From Xanthostigma xanthostigma (lineage: Eukaryota; Arthropoda; Insecta; Raphidioptera; Raphidiidae), in assembly GCA_963575645.1 (NCBI GenBank), contig OY754475.1, positions 3,534,001 through 3,598,000 on the forward strand: 64,000 nucleotides of DNA, given 5' to 3'. The notes beneath the pieces are model-generated. The model did no database searches and had not been told where the DNA came from. It saw only the letters and a program-made list of their open reading frames with translations. Positions 10,959 to 22,425 of this stretch are shown here, piece by piece; position 1 is the stretch's first letter; every line of letters starts with the position of its first letter. A program made the translations under genes and the position numbers.

Positions 10959-12633
10959 TTGCGTATTTCTCAATACACTTTGAAGTCCAAATTCATGAAA
11001 ATTCTGCCAAAACCTCGCATAATCGAAGTTAACTTTGAACTCCTCGTAAAAAATAGGGGTTTTCTAAGTTTGAAGCCATTTTGCCTCGGTTAATTATGGT
11101 TCTCCTGTAACTAATCTTAGAAAATATTTACGTATTTCTATGAAGTCCGTTACATACCAATCGTATTTTTTCATTGAAAAAAATATGTTGGTTTTAATAT
11201 TATTTCAGAATATCAACGAATTCCATCTCTTTTTCATAATAAACAACTGTCACAATAGTAAAGAAATTTATTTATTATTATAGGATTTAGAAAGATTAAC
11301 AATATGCGCAATTCAAAAGACAGAAATTGAAAATCCTGAAATTTATTGGAGTACTGTTCGAACAGAAGCGATTCAATCTGATTTAGACTTTTTATAATAA
11401 CTACATACATAGAAGCATTACGTTGTTATAAACCAAAATTATAACCTGTATTTATTCCAAGTACTATATTTATAGCTATGGGTCCGGCCAATTCATCGTC
11501 TACCGGCGCGTTTACTTTTAAGGCCGCTACACACGAGGCTGATGCCGCTGGTTTTGCCGCTAGACTACGAGGTTGGAAATGACACAAGATGGCGTTCAAA
11601 ATTAGAACCGGGCCCATTTTCCTGTTCATCTACACTTGTGTTGAGCAAGAACCAATCAGAAAACAGTATCTTACCACGTGAGCGAACACGGCGTCATAGC
11701 GTGTATTCTGTTCAGAGACAATACACGCCCACTTTTGTCAACATTCTATCACTGCGCGCGCACCAAACCCATCTACAAAGTAAGTTTCAATACACGCATC
11801 ATGTGAAGCATAAAAGTCATCACGAGCACTGACCCACTGAATGGAACGACCAATCACAGAAGAGCATACTACGACCGAGTAGAGAACACGAGCACTTAAC
11901 ATTTAAGTAAAGGTAAAGAATATTGGAATAAAACGCAAAACAAAACTCGTATCTATATGGAGTAGGATTTCAATGATCGTGTACATGCTGGAGCCGTGTC
12001 GGAAATTCCGAAAAGACCATCCCAAATTGAAGTATTCACAACCGGTGTATGTACCCGATACATAAAGGGGGTGTGTCATACCGTCCGTAACGTATAATTA
12101 CAATTAACTTAAGAATGTTACACAGTAGCTAAAAGAATTACCTGTACGCTGTATAGAAAGAAGACGGAGCTAACGGATCCACAGAAGCCCAAAAACACGA
12201 GAAAAAACCGACAGGTCTGTAATAAATATATACATATAATGTACAGTGAGTTCTTGTTTAATCTCCCCTCACCTATTACGAAAAAAAAAAATTGATGCTG
12301 GCATCTAAATCGCAAGTTATTTGTTTGTTCGTCTATTTGTTATGAACGTCTGATGATGTCAATAGTAAGTAGTTTATTTCATAAGTTTTTATCACGTAAA
12401 AATACAAAATAATAATGAAACATAGAAGGAACGAAATTTTCTTCACAAAATATATTATTGAAATTTACATTTTTGTACCCATTTACTTAGTATTAATTTA
12501 TTCACATCAAAAAAAAAAACAAATTAAAATGTTATTGCGTAGTTTTTATCAAGTTTCGAAGAAAATATCTTGATTGAACCATTGACTACTAACTAAATTT
12601 CGGGTTAGACGCAAATGATCTACGTACTCGAGC
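10959..12633. other. No gene recognised; possible element end at 11518
   Basis: TTAAGGCCGCTACACACGAG at about 11518 resembles the 2317-2990 MITE ends, but no partner end was found. Two similar CCAATCA-containing segments (about 11649 and 11850) may be a diverged duplication. The 96-codon frame at 11542-11832 is not recognisable. Confidence 0.4.
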
Positions 12634-12922
12634 GTCTATAATCTATATATATTATATTAGCGAAATACTACTCACTGACTCATCACGAAATCTACAAAAC
12701 TATACGCCTGATTCATTTGAAATTTGGCATAGCTATTCCTTTCTTGACGTAAAGACCCACTGAGAATGGATTTTATTATATGTGGGTGTGAGTTGTTACG
12801 TGGATGGGTGTGAATGGTTGCGTAGATGAGAAGGTCAATATAATATTTCCAGAGACAGAGAGACTGCTGTTATATAAAACACTGTTTTTGCACCCGGGTG
12901 AAACCGGGACGGACCGCTAGTT
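12634..12922 (+). mobile_element. Helitron-like element, family B, copy 1
   Basis: Starts A|TCTATATATATTATATTAGCG, continues CACTGACTCATCACGAAATC and GAAATTTGGCATAGCTATTC, and ends GGGTGAAACCGGGACGG-ACCGCTAG|T. It has no terminal inverted repeats. The end signature is as in families A and C. Two other copies lie at 54795-55072 (minus) and 55768-56062 (plus). Non-coding. Confidence 0.6.
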
Positions 12923-13214
12923 AATTTATAGTCTCTCTTTTCTCAAAAATCAGAGGTATAGCATCGGTGTTAAATGAGGTCTCACTGTATTTGGGTTGAG
13001 ACACAAAACATCTCTCACAATGTTCGAACTTATAACGGTAGCTATACTATCGAATCTTCAGCCGTTCAACTCCACCTACCATGTCTGCGTAATAACTATA
13101 ATGTGCCATTATTTCTTTCAGTAGCGTACGATAATGTTTTCGAAATATTTCCATAACTATAAGGCTTAGAAAAAAACCTTTGTGACAAACATTTCTCGGA
13201 AAATTAGCAGACTA

Positions 13215-13635
13215 ATAAGGCGTTATGAAAAGTACACCATTATAATATAAAAAAAACAACGTTCCAGCATGTGGCGATTTTCCTCAAAAAAGATAATATG
13301 GTTCGTCATGTTTGCATGTCAAACATCCTCCCAAAATTTGGTTTCAATCCGCTCACCCGTTTGACCTGTATCGCGTTCATAGACTAACAGACGAACAGAC
13401 TTTTTCTAAAACTATGTTTTTTGAAATAATAAGCCGTTATGAAAAGTACACCATTATAATATAAAAAACAACGTTCCAGCATGTAGAGATTTTCCTCATA
13501 AACGATATGGTTCTTCATGTTTGCATGTCAAACATCTTCCCAAAATTTTGTTTCAATCCGCTCACCCGTTTGACCTGTATCGCGTTCATAGACTAACATG
13601 AACAGACTTTTTCTAAAACTATGTTTTTTGATCTT
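13215..13635 (+). repeat. 214-bp tandem duplication
   Basis: CGTTATGAAAAGTACACCAT occurs at 13221 and at 13435. The whole unit, including TTTGCATGTCAAACATC, CAATCCGCTCACCCGTTTGA and CTATGTTTTTTGA, is repeated with few changes. A diverged relative sharing GATCCGCTCACCCG and GAAAAGTGAATTTTGA lies at about 63400-63600. Confidence 0.8.
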
Positions 13636-14083
13636 CAAAATAATTTTTGTTGTAAAATTTTGAAAAGTGAATTTTGATATAAATTTGTAATTGAACTTGT
13701 GAAGTTGGAATGGTAAAAGTATATGCAAAGCCACTGGTATCAATACTCCATAGTTGATACTTTTATAAAAAATAAATATTGACATAAAATATATGTATAT
13801 TTTTAATTTGATTTATTATATACGTTGAATATTTCTGTTTGCTTATTTCTTTTCGTACTGATTTATATCCCATAAGAACCAGCCTATTGTCTTTCTATAA
13901 CATCCCTAAAAAGCTACCTATACCGTTCGGAGCTACAGTAAATCGCCATTTGCCTCGCAGAGAAATTGCAAAAAGATCCAGGTTTCCATAAAATTATATA
14001 TAGAATAAATAGATTCGCAAAACACAAGTACTCTGTCAGGCAAAGAACTTAACCTTAAAAGCATACTTGTAAAGTGTTTAATT
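13636..14083. other. No gene recognised
   Basis: Flank of the 214-bp duplication; begins with more of the same dispersed repeat (GAAAAGTGAATTTTGATA at about 13661). No coding evidence. Confidence 0.4.
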
Positions 14084-14143
14084 AAAAGTATTTCAAAATA
14101 CAAATACAAACACTTTTCTAGTATTTGTATTTCAAATACTTTT
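14084..14143. repeat. Hairpin of AAAAGTATTTSAAATACAAATAC type
   Basis: The left arm (about 14084-14107) and right arm (14121-14143) are reverse complements apart from about one indel and one base. The spacer is about 13 bp (AAACACTTTTCTA). Such AAATACAAATAC hairpins are common at ends of hAT-type MITEs, which is family knowledge and untested here. Confidence 0.55.
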
Positions 14144-14646
14144 AAAACGTATTTTTTACATGTCTATGCAGCAAAAGTGTAAATTATTTAAAACGTCGAT
14201 AAAAATAAGCGCGCTACTGAGAGCACTCCTTCTTGCGTACAAAAAAAAAAAAAAATAACCAACGTCTAGCGCAAGCGTGAACAAAACCCTAAAATTTAGA
14301 ACCTGTTATTTTTATGTAGCTGCAAAAAATTGATTTTCGACTTTTAATTAGTTTTCAAACGCGTTGCATCTATAATTTCGTTAAGAATGTGGACATAATA
14401 ATAAGTAGCTACTTAGATTCCATAGTTTCTGTCTTAAATGTCGATATTACTCTCTACCAATTGTTTTCCACATTCGATCTTTTGACTGAAACAAATTCAA
14501 TCAAAATAAAATCGTTTTTAAAATATTCTAAAATTAAAATACCAGTTCTAAAAAATAGAGATAAAATTCAAATTAGTGATGTAACGAATATTTATATAAA
14601 ACCCTTGAGCCGTAATGTTGAAAAAAAAAAATAAGAAGGTGTATGA
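14144..14646. other. No gene recognised
   Basis: The 81-codon frame at 14389-14634 is Ile/Lys/Ser-rich, as expected of AT-rich chance ORFs. Confidence 0.45.
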
Positions 14647-14902
14647 CTAGCGGGCCGGTCCGGCTTCGCCCGAATTTATAGATTGCATATATCGTCAACT
14701 TACGTCTCAAAATTGGTCTCCACAAAAAGCGATTTTATTTCAACGGGAATTAACCTTCAGGATGGACATAGGCTATATATTAATAGCCTGAAGGATCATT
14801 CTAAATATTGGTGAAAAAAATTTTGAAATCGAATGAGTAGTTTCGGAGATTACCTCCTACATCCAAACTTTACCTCTTTATAATATTATATTAGTATAGA
14901 TT
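14647..14902 (-). mobile_element. Helitron-like element, family A
   Basis: Nearly full length. On the minus strand it runs from A|TCTATACTAATATAATATTA (near 14900), through GGATGTAGGAGGTAATCTCC, to GGGCGAAGCCGGACCGG-CCCGCTAG|T (14647). Contains a partial internal duplication: AGCCTGAAGGATCATTC follows a related CCTTCAGGATGGACATAGGC. Confidence 0.65.
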
Positions 14903-16059
14903 TTTCTACGAAATAGTATACAAAAAAAATTTCTAACGGACATTGATGGGCACATTTTTGGTTTAAAAGATCTGTTACCGCCTCCAAAGTTTAAAACGTG
15001 TATAATATATAATTAATTAATTTCTTCTTAATAATTACTTTCCCAGAACTAAACAAGCATTGTGAGAAGTGAAATATTTGTACAGATTACCATCAGAAAA
15101 TTGTGTTTTAATTATTATAGAATGAGAAAAAATATAAATAGTTGGTTAAGAAAATTTCGTTTTAAGAGTATATGCTACCTGCAAATACCTCCTGCACTCT
15201 TCGTCTCAAATCTTTTCATCTCGCCTATAAACGATTACAGCTCTCCCGACGCTATGTTCGGACAATACGAAATGAAGGATCAAGAATCATACTACAGTTT
15301 TGGCTGCGTGTAAAAGATTACAATTTTTTTATTGTACATTTTTCCAGAACAATTTTTTTTCGCATATACTTGTAGCTTTAAGTAGCGTTGGGAGAGCTGT
15401 AATCGTTTTTAAACGAGGAGAACGGATTTATGATGAATAGTGAAGGAAGTATTTGCAAATATTTAATGCTCTTAATTAAGAATTTTACAAGGGATGGCAT
15501 AAGCGTTAGTTTAATCTATACCCAACGGGTTAATTAGAATCCTGCTATTCTCGCAGTTCTGTCCTTCTGTCCAGGGCCGTAATAAGGCGGTTGCAACAGG
15601 AGCACGTGCCCATGCTTGTCGGAAGGGAGACCCCAGAACGATCGAAAAAATTCGCATTATATTTAAAAAAAAACTGCACGCCTTTCAACAACTTTTTGGG
15701 AACCTGCAGACCCTACTGTCCTAATAACATAGTAGATTTAATAAATTTATGAGTGATAAAGCCCTGCCTAGGACTCCAAAAAAGCTAGTTATGATCCTGC
15801 TTCTGTTGTACAAGACTTCTGGTTCCTAATTTCTTTTACTGAAGCAGAATATTTGAAAACAAAGTAAAAAATAATTAAACATATAAAAATATCTTCTTTG
15901 AGAAGTGCTGGTGTAAAATCCTTTCGATAAAGATTTACGATGAACCAGAATTGTCGATTAATATTTTCACGTTAATAAATCAATTAATTACATTTTAAAT
16001 TGCAGTTTTCAATTAAACATTGCACATTGCATTTGTTTGTTCACAAACATGGCATACAC
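14903..16059. other. No gene recognised
   Basis: Short chance frames only (15062-15313, 15172-15375). An AT-rich region without a visible repeat structure. Confidence 0.45.
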
Positions 16060-16830
16060 ACTGTTACAGAGTACTTGTGTAACAGGAGCATGAAACAAAC
16101 ATATATTTCGCATTGCACACGCACAGACACATACACATGCACAAACGCGAACATTATACGAACACGCGGCGAAGACTTGTCTCAGAACTTCTTTCAGTCT
16201 CAACTATTTTCACAGTTGACTTCAATACGCGCTTAATTTCTTTGAAAAAGTTTTGTATCAAGAACACGATATGAACATCTTGCGAACAAATTTCAATAAT
16301 GTCTCGAGACTGCTTAATTTCTTTCAGTCTCAAATACTTTCACAGTTGATTTCAATACACACTTAATTTTTTTGAAAATGTTTTGTATCAAGAACACGAT
16401 GCGAACATCTTACGAACAAATTTCAATAATGTCTCGAAACTACTTAATTTCTTCAAGTCTCAACTATTTTCACAGTTGAGTTCAGTAGAAGCTACTTTTT
16501 TTTTAAACGTTTTGTATCAAGAACATTACGCGAACATCTTGCGAACAAATTTCAATAATGTCTCGAAACTACTTCATTTCTTGAAGTCTCAACTATTTTC
16601 ACAGTTGAGTTCAGTAGAAGCTATTTTTTTTAAAACGTTTTGTATCAAGAACATTACGCGAACATCTTGCAAACAAATTTCAACAATGACTCGAAACTAT
16701 TTTAAATCAGTTGATGCTTCACGCTTAAGTTCAATAAGCTTTTTAAGGCAATATTTAAGCTATACTAACATGCGAACATTGTACGAACAATATGTCGGGC
16801 TGTCTCATTGATCGTTGCTTCAGACTATAT
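16060..16830 (+). repeat. Minisatellite of about 130-bp units
   Basis: At least four clear monomers start near 16189, 16319, 16449 and 16578, with degenerate ones on either side (about 16060 and 16708). Diagnostic words are CAGTCTCAACTATTTTCACA, TTTTGTATCAAGAACA, GCGAACATCTTGCGAACAAA and AATGTCTCGAAACTACTT. The 142-codon frame at 16383-16811 is open only because neighbouring units are 129 bp apart (43 codons), giving a repeated YQEHxANILRTNFNNVSKLL peptide. A CA-rich stretch precedes the array. Confidence 0.85.
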
Positions 16831-16900
16831 TAAATCACCTTTGAAGTTATAAGTAAATACATTTTTTCTTGTATTTCTCAAAATGAAAATTGTTCGTATA

Positions 16901-17135
16901 ATCTGTACTAATATAAAGAGGTTTGTAGGTTTGGATGTAGGAGGTAATCTCCGAAACTACTCATCCGATTTCAAAAATGTTTTTACCAATATTTAGAATG
17001 GGTCTTCAGGACGTAGGCTATATATAATCGCGTTAAAATAAAAGCGCTTTTCGTGGAGACCAATTTTGCAACGTAAGTCGACGACAAAACGGTGGCGATG
17101 AACAAATTCTGGTGAGATCGGATCGGACCGCTAGC
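16901..17135 (+). mobile_element. Helitron-like element, family A
   Basis: Starts A|TCTGTACTAATATAAAGAG. Body: GGATGTAGGAGGTAATCTCC, GCGTTAAAATAAAAGCGCTT, CCAATTTTGCAACGTAAGTC. Ends GGATCGGACCGCTAG (17121-17134). It lies immediately downstream of the 130-bp minisatellite. The base after CTAG is C rather than the usual T. Confidence 0.6.
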
Positions 17136-17966
17136 ATTCACTTTCTTAGTCTGAACTCCTGATTATTGCAGGCTTCAGATAGAATCATGTAATATACGAT
17201 CAGATAGAATGATGTAATATACGACCATGTTGAGAACAAATAGCAAAACTTAACGGTTTTGAATTTAAGTTGCCGTTTCAAAAAATTACATTTAATTGTA
17301 ATGTAATAACAACTCATTGGAATCTAATTTCTTGGCATGTTGATGAAACATACGAACAATAATATCAGGGACTTTAGAGATCAGATCTGAGTCGTAACTT
17401 ATTTATATTATTTTCCTCTGAAGATTTATGACACGTTCAAATTTAAATTTCCATTCGGAATCTTTAAAAGAGCAAACATTACAACATTCTGACTTAATAT
17501 AATGTTTTTGATAATGATTGTAATAAATAAGATTTTGTCTAAACACAATTTCAGTTCAAACTATACAAGAACAACATCGAACCAACATACACACAAACAC
17601 ATACAGACGAAGCGAACGCGCGAACACACACAAACAAAGCACACATTAGGTAATTAGTATTCTGTAAGCGTATTTTTGATACACACACAATAGGTCCCCA
17701 CGTGTATGCATGTTACCCAATAGGGATGAAGCAAAAGCAACGTTGATAACTCAAGGATATTGCTTTTCACTCTTTGAAGTCTGAATGTCGCAGTTGGTTA
17801 CTTAAGATCTCAACTCTTTATTACACTCAACATTTCCAAGTGCAATATTTTTTCAAATTCAAATAAAACGTAGGAATCTATATCTATTTTGGTTTAGAAA
17901 TTACGCGTGTTTTAAATTAAGGTAAACGTGATGGACGAGATCATCTCTAAACTCGATGAATGGTTT
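17136..17966. other. No gene recognised
   Basis: Includes a CA-rich stretch (about 17580-17645: ACACACAAACACATACAGAC, then GCGAACGCGCGAACACACAC) resembling the one before the 130-bp minisatellite. This suggests diverged array material on both sides of the Helitron-like copy. Confidence 0.45.
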
Positions 17967-18425
17967 TGGGTCTTTTTGAGTTAATATTAAATTCCAGACA
18001 ATTGGACGACGGAATCATTCCAAAGCGGGCAGGATGATGTTGGATATTTCTGAGTTAACACATTAAATAGTTCATTGGACAACGGGCATATCCCAAAATG
18101 GGATGGTTGGTGTTGGATCTTTTCTAGTTAATATTAAATTTCAGTCAATTGGACGACGGGGACATCCCAGAACGAGAAACTGGATGATTGGTGTTAGGTC
18201 TTTTTGAGTTAATATTAAATTCCAGACAATTGGACGATGGAATCATCCCAAAGCGGGCAGGACGATGTTGGATATTTCTGAGTTAACACATTAAATAGTT
18301 CATTGGACAACGGGCATATCCCAAAATGGGATGGTTGGTGTTGGATCTTTTCGAGTTAATATTAAATTTCAGTCAATTGGACGACGGTAACATCCCAAAA
18401 CGAGATTGTTGGTGTTGGGTCTCTT
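17967..18425 (+). repeat. Higher-order tandem array: (A-B-C)x2 of about 73-bp monomers
   Basis: Six monomers of about 73-80 bp share GAGTTAATATTAAATTYCAG, CAATTGGACGACGG and ACATCCCAAAACG-type words. Monomers 1 to 3 differ from each other, but 1/4, 2/5 and 3/6 are nearly identical. The repeating block is therefore a trimer with a period of 228 bp (TCTTTTTGAGTTAATATTAA at 17971 and 18199). This is a small higher-order repeat. Reading frames are not kept open. Confidence 0.85.
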
Positions 18426-20261
18426 CGTATCTGTACATGTATTTGTAAAAAAGATTTGCTGATTCAAATGCTTCTGAAGATTTTCAACACCAAGCTTGAA
18501 GGAAGTTGGAAGACAAAAACTATTATGATGTATGGATCAGGATGCAAAAATATTTGGGCCTCGCAACTGAAGTACGAAGGCTAATAGAGGTCTTCTGGTG
18601 AAGGTTGTAAATATGGAAGTAATTGAACTATAATGTTGGAACATAGATGAAGGTCATATATATTGAAATATTTGGATTATAATCGGAAAACGAAGAACGA
18701 TGATCACGACGCTTCTAAATATTTTGCAACGAAGATCATGGTAATTTGATTTTGACGAGGCATGTCCCGAGGAAGGCTATCGGGATATTTGGTTTATATT
18801 GTACATCCCTGATCACATTTACGTTCCTGACTACACAGTAGCCCTGTAATGCAACTATTGGGGGAGTGGTAACCAATGATGGTAGCAGCCAGTTACAGTG
18901 TATGTGTGTATTATATTGGCAACACTGGCTGTTCGAACATTATTTACAAAATAAAATATATATCCTACATTCATTACTTACATTCCTTTAAAACTGTACG
19001 AAGCAAAACAATTTATGTCCGATCTAATTTTGTACAATTGAAATTATCACATTTTGTCGCGGAATACAGGAGTTTAAGAGGAAGCTCATTTACAATTACT
19101 TAAAAATTGCAGATCGCCTTAATATTATTTGAAACTAATCACTGATGATTTAGTTAATTAATTGATATTGCTTGAGGGATTCTTTTGATCAAATCGTCGT
19201 TTGCCACTGAGGATTTAATAATTTTTCTCCATTTTCCAAAATGAAATTCGATATATAATATAAATATTTGATATATAAATATAAATATTTGATATATAAT
19301 ACCGTCCAAATGAAACGGTTTTCCGCATGGCAGCTGTATACGTGTTTTTATCTGTGCGTCTGTTAGTTTGTGGAATAATTTGAAAGGTTAATTCTTGTTC
19401 TTCAGGCCTATTGGTTTATCAATTTAATCAATTGTTTTTAAATATCTGTGTAAATTAGGATTTCGAAGACAATGTTAAAATTTATTTTGAAAAATGATGT
19501 TTGTGACGTTATTTTAAAAAACTCAGTTATTCTTTAGTATCTAATGTTATTGATATGTTTCGAGTCAATTCGAACTTTTCCAAGAACAGCAAGGTAAAAA
19601 AATAAAATAGTGTCACAACTTTGTAACGGTTTAAAACAATTTCCTATAAGTAAAAAGACATGTGAAATCTATTGAGGTCGCACTAAACCTAATTGTTTAA
19701 CCGTTTTTTGATATCACAAACAATTACGTGTTGTTGATGCATTTATATTGTTATAAGTTACAGTTCAAACGACAATTTGTAGCTACTCGCATCGTTCAGA
19801 CGCGTTTGCAGTAGCTCGTCAGTGTCGCCAGGCTGTTGCGAGAGGCGTTTTCCAATAAATAGCATAATATTGTGGTCATAGACCTTATTACAGTCTTTTT
19901 TTTAATCAAAGCACGTTAATAAGCATGAGACTGGGCAGCTAGTCAAGTTATGTGTTCGGCACAGGCGAGCCGAGCTACTGGCGTGCGAGTACACAATGCC
20001 TACTGTCAGGTCAGCAGATCGCAACGTGTAAACCAGTCATTACACAAGACATTGTGTCAAGTGGGCAAAAATAAACGGACGAACTGTATTAACGATCACG
20101 TACTCGGAAACTTACATTAAGGTAGTAAAACAATAAAAGTTATTTACGTATTTAAACTCCCTAGATAAATGAACATATTGTCAACGCACATAGACAACAG
20201 CTAGGGGACAAATTCGAATGGCTGATCATTTAACGATTCAACGACAAGTTCTATGCAGCTT
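18426..20261. other. No gene recognised; short AT tandem repeat at 19250-19303
   Basis: ATATAAATATTTGATATATA-type units repeat about three times at 19250-19303. The 75-codon frame at 18876-19103 is not recognisable. A GC-richer patch at about 19785-19860 has no identifiable element. Confidence 0.45.
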
Positions 20262-20320
20262 GTCTTTTTTTGTAACCGACTGCGAGAAAGAAGATTATCA
20301 ATTCGACGTGTGTATTTAAA
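20262..20320 (-). repeat. LINE 3'-tail-like fragment
   Basis: On the minus strand: AATTGATAATCTTCTTTCTC, GCAGTCGGTTACAAAAAAAG. I recognise AATTGA(T/G)AA.CT.CTTTYT..AGTCGGTTA followed by an A-run as the 3' end of a non-LTR retrotransposon common in insects, especially Lepidoptera. This rests on memory of the family, not a search. No coding part remains. Confidence 0.45.
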
Positions 20321-20394
20321 CATATATATTGATGTGAAACATCTACTGGCGCGTTTGGATGGGAGTAAAAACGCTCAAATGTATCTTTTAAATT

Positions 20395-20490
20395 AGTTAC
20401 TAGAATTTCGTTAGATGACAGGGTGAACATTGCTGTGTGTGTGCATTTTGTTGATGGCGACATCTAACATTTATTAGTTACTGGGCGCTG
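20395..20490 (+). repeat. Dispersed repeat family E, copy 1
   Basis: Contains GTTACTAGAATTTCGTTAGA, TGACAGGGTGAAC, a TGTGTGTGCATTTTGTTG word and GGCGACATCTAAC. The other copies (44370-44502 minus, 57040-57230 plus) contain the same phrases in tandem units of about 108 bp. Confidence 0.6.
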
Positions 20491-20634
20491 CATTTGGCAA
20501 GCTTAAATTTATGTTTCTCTCCCTCTTTCTCTCTCAGTCAATATATATAAGTTTGGTTACGTCACAAAGTAAATTTTGTTCTATGGTCAATCTAATGGAG
20601 GGTAGGAAAATCTTGTAATTATTACAAAACACGA

Positions 20635-20730
20635 AAATTACAATATATAAAATTAAGATGTAAAATTACAATATAGGTATAAAATTACGATGTAAAATTA
20701 CAGTGTTAAGTTACGTGTAAAATTTCAGTT
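20635..20730 (+). repeat. AT-rich minisatellite (TAAAATTACAATAT)
   Basis: AAAATTACAATATA, AAAATTACGATG and AAAATTACAGTG repeat at intervals of about 15-25 bp. Imperfect and non-coding. Confidence 0.65.
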
Positions 20731-21054
20731 GTAGAAAAATAGCTTTTCCTGTAGGCATTCCGTAGTGTAGCATAATATACTTACGATGTTTATTCGAGTA
20801 AAGAATTTGATTTCAAGGAGAAAAACAATTTGTCAAACCCTGTTTACAATACCAGTCTGTTTTAAGTAAACAAACTGTTTCGTCGTGATTAATTGCTAAG
20901 TTTCTACATATTATAGTTCATACACTGCACTGAATCTAAATAAAATGTACTTCTGTTGACCTGAGTTCTCGAGCGTCGATTGTTCTTCAATCCAATGTAC
21001 CTACTTTAAATCCTCAAAAAATACATTTACAATGATGATTGTGGCATCAAGTAT
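20731..21054. other. No gene recognised
   Basis: AT-rich sequence with no visible structure. Confidence 0.4.
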
Positions 21055-21177
21055 CGAGAGTGTAGTAAGAATAAATTTAATAGAACGAACACATTAACGA
21101 TGAAAAATAAAAACGTTACGCTTTATGATTTTGGTTCGTCGATACTCTATATGAATTTTATTCTTACTACACTCTCG
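21055..21177. repeat. Inverted repeat (24-bp outer arms)
   Basis: CGAGAGTGTAGTAAGAATAA from 21055 is mirrored by TTATTCTTACTACACTCTCG ending at 21177. Inner parts (AACGTTACG against its complement) match only loosely. Probably a small MITE or hairpin element. Confidence 0.6.
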
Positions 21178-21514
21178 AAGCTTAACATCGGTTATTTCTT
21201 CCGATCAGTTCTTCACTCGAATAATATAATATATAAAGACTATAGTGGACAGGACATACATACGTAAAAAACACAGATAAAAAAATCAGTCGCTTGGTAC
21301 CACCTTATTTGCATACTGGGCGCGTAACTCGGTGGCACTGATAGCTCCTACATGCGCAGACACACACATACAAACCAAACAATAAATTCGCGTTCGTAGT
21401 AAAAACGTTTCGCTTGGAGTCTATAGGATCGCACGCTCAACACGACCAGAAACTATCACGAAGAATCGTAAGATAAGATTACCTATAGAAGATCGACAGG
21501 CGAGGTCACTAACG
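21178..21514. other. No gene recognised
   Basis: No structure seen between two inverted repeats. Confidence 0.4.
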
Positions 21515-21571
21515 TTAAAATGTCTGACACCTCGAATATGGTCGACATATTCGAGGTGTCAGACATTTTAA
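21515..21571. repeat. Perfect 26-bp palindrome with 5-nt spacer
   Basis: The left arm 21515-21540 and right arm 21546-21571 are exact reverse complements. The spacer is GTCGA (21541-21545). The arms contain TGTCTGACACCTCGAATATG and its complement. No mismatch in 26 bp is unlikely by chance and indicates either recent origin or maintenance. The first codons of the frame 21520-21738 simply read through the palindrome. Confidence 0.9.
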
Positions 21572-22260
21572 ATGGTTCATGTTACTTGTCAGAGAACATT
21601 ATTTTAGCGTTTTGGTTGAAGTTTTTAAGCTATCCAATTAAAAAAACAAACAGTATCTATAAGTTTTTACATGTCGTCAAAACGACATCTTTCGGAAAGT
21701 TTAGAGGGAAAACGCCCCGAAATCAAGAAAAGTCATAGAGGAAATAGGTGTCAGACTAGGCCTAATGAAGCCATATACAAAGTTTGGGGAGAGTATGTAT
21801 CAATAAAATTTTTGCCGACGGGCACTCTGGCTATAAGTAAGCATAGGATGTTGTGTACCGCAAATAAAACCATAACCTCTTTTTTCATAGTCTGGTATAA
21901 AAGAACAACTGCACTCTTCAGAGTGTTCAAACAGAACAAAAGTAATAATAACAATATTGGTATATAATAGCACTTTAATATTGTTATTTTTTTTCTGCGA
22001 ATTCTACGCTCTAACCGAAAGACGTTTGCTCTGAACGTATCCCAACACCCACAAGCAGAGCGCATATGTGGATGAATGATATTTGTTTTGTTTTACTGTA
22101 TGCACAACTTTGGAGTACATGAATAATATCCCATTGTGGTCATCAGTAGCTTCGCTTATACTTGCAGCTGAAGTAATGTATTGATTAAAATGTTTATATT
22201 GCACTACAATATAAGATTTTCAAACAAACAATATTAAAATTGTATCTAGAATGTATCTAA
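21572..22260. other. No gene recognised
   Basis: Overlapping frames of 98 codons (21671-21967, plus) and 104 codons (21751-22065, minus) occupy the same DNA. Neither resembles a known family. Confidence 0.4.
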
Positions 22261-22425
22261 CTAGCGGCCTGGTCCGGCTTCGCCCGAGTTTGTAGATTGC
22301 CATCGTCTATTCGTCGATTTCGTTGCAAAGTTGGTCTCCACGAATAACGATTCTATTTTTATGTCCATCATGAAGTTCAGTTCTAAATATTAGTGAAAAC
22401 ATTTTTGAAATCGGTTGAGTTCGTT
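22261..22425 (-). mobile_element. Helitron-like element, family A, 5'-truncated
   Basis: The 3' end is intact: on the minus strand GGGCGAAGCCGGACCAGGCC-GCTAG|T (22261). The body is recognisable to the ATTTTTGAAATCGGTTGAGT region (complement), after which family similarity stops. Lacks the GGATGTAGGAGG start region. Confidence 0.55.

Noticed and set aside
12634..12922. Calling families A, B and C LINE or SINE 3' ends
   Set aside because: No poly-A or variable 5' truncation pattern. Constant 5'-TC and 3'-CTAG|T junctions fit Helitrons better, though a library search would decide.
16383..16811. 142-codon ORF as a gene with internal protein repeats
   Set aside because: It is the open frame of a 130-bp minisatellite. 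Flanking monomers have frame-shifting lengths and the frame covers only part of the array.
17967..18425. CRISPR array
   Set aside because: Repeats are contiguous 73-bp monomers without unique spacers; the sequence context is eukaryotic.
21671..22065. Overlapping 98- and 104-codon ORFs on opposite strands
   Set aside because: Mutual overlap and no recognisable family. At most one could be real and nothing favours either.
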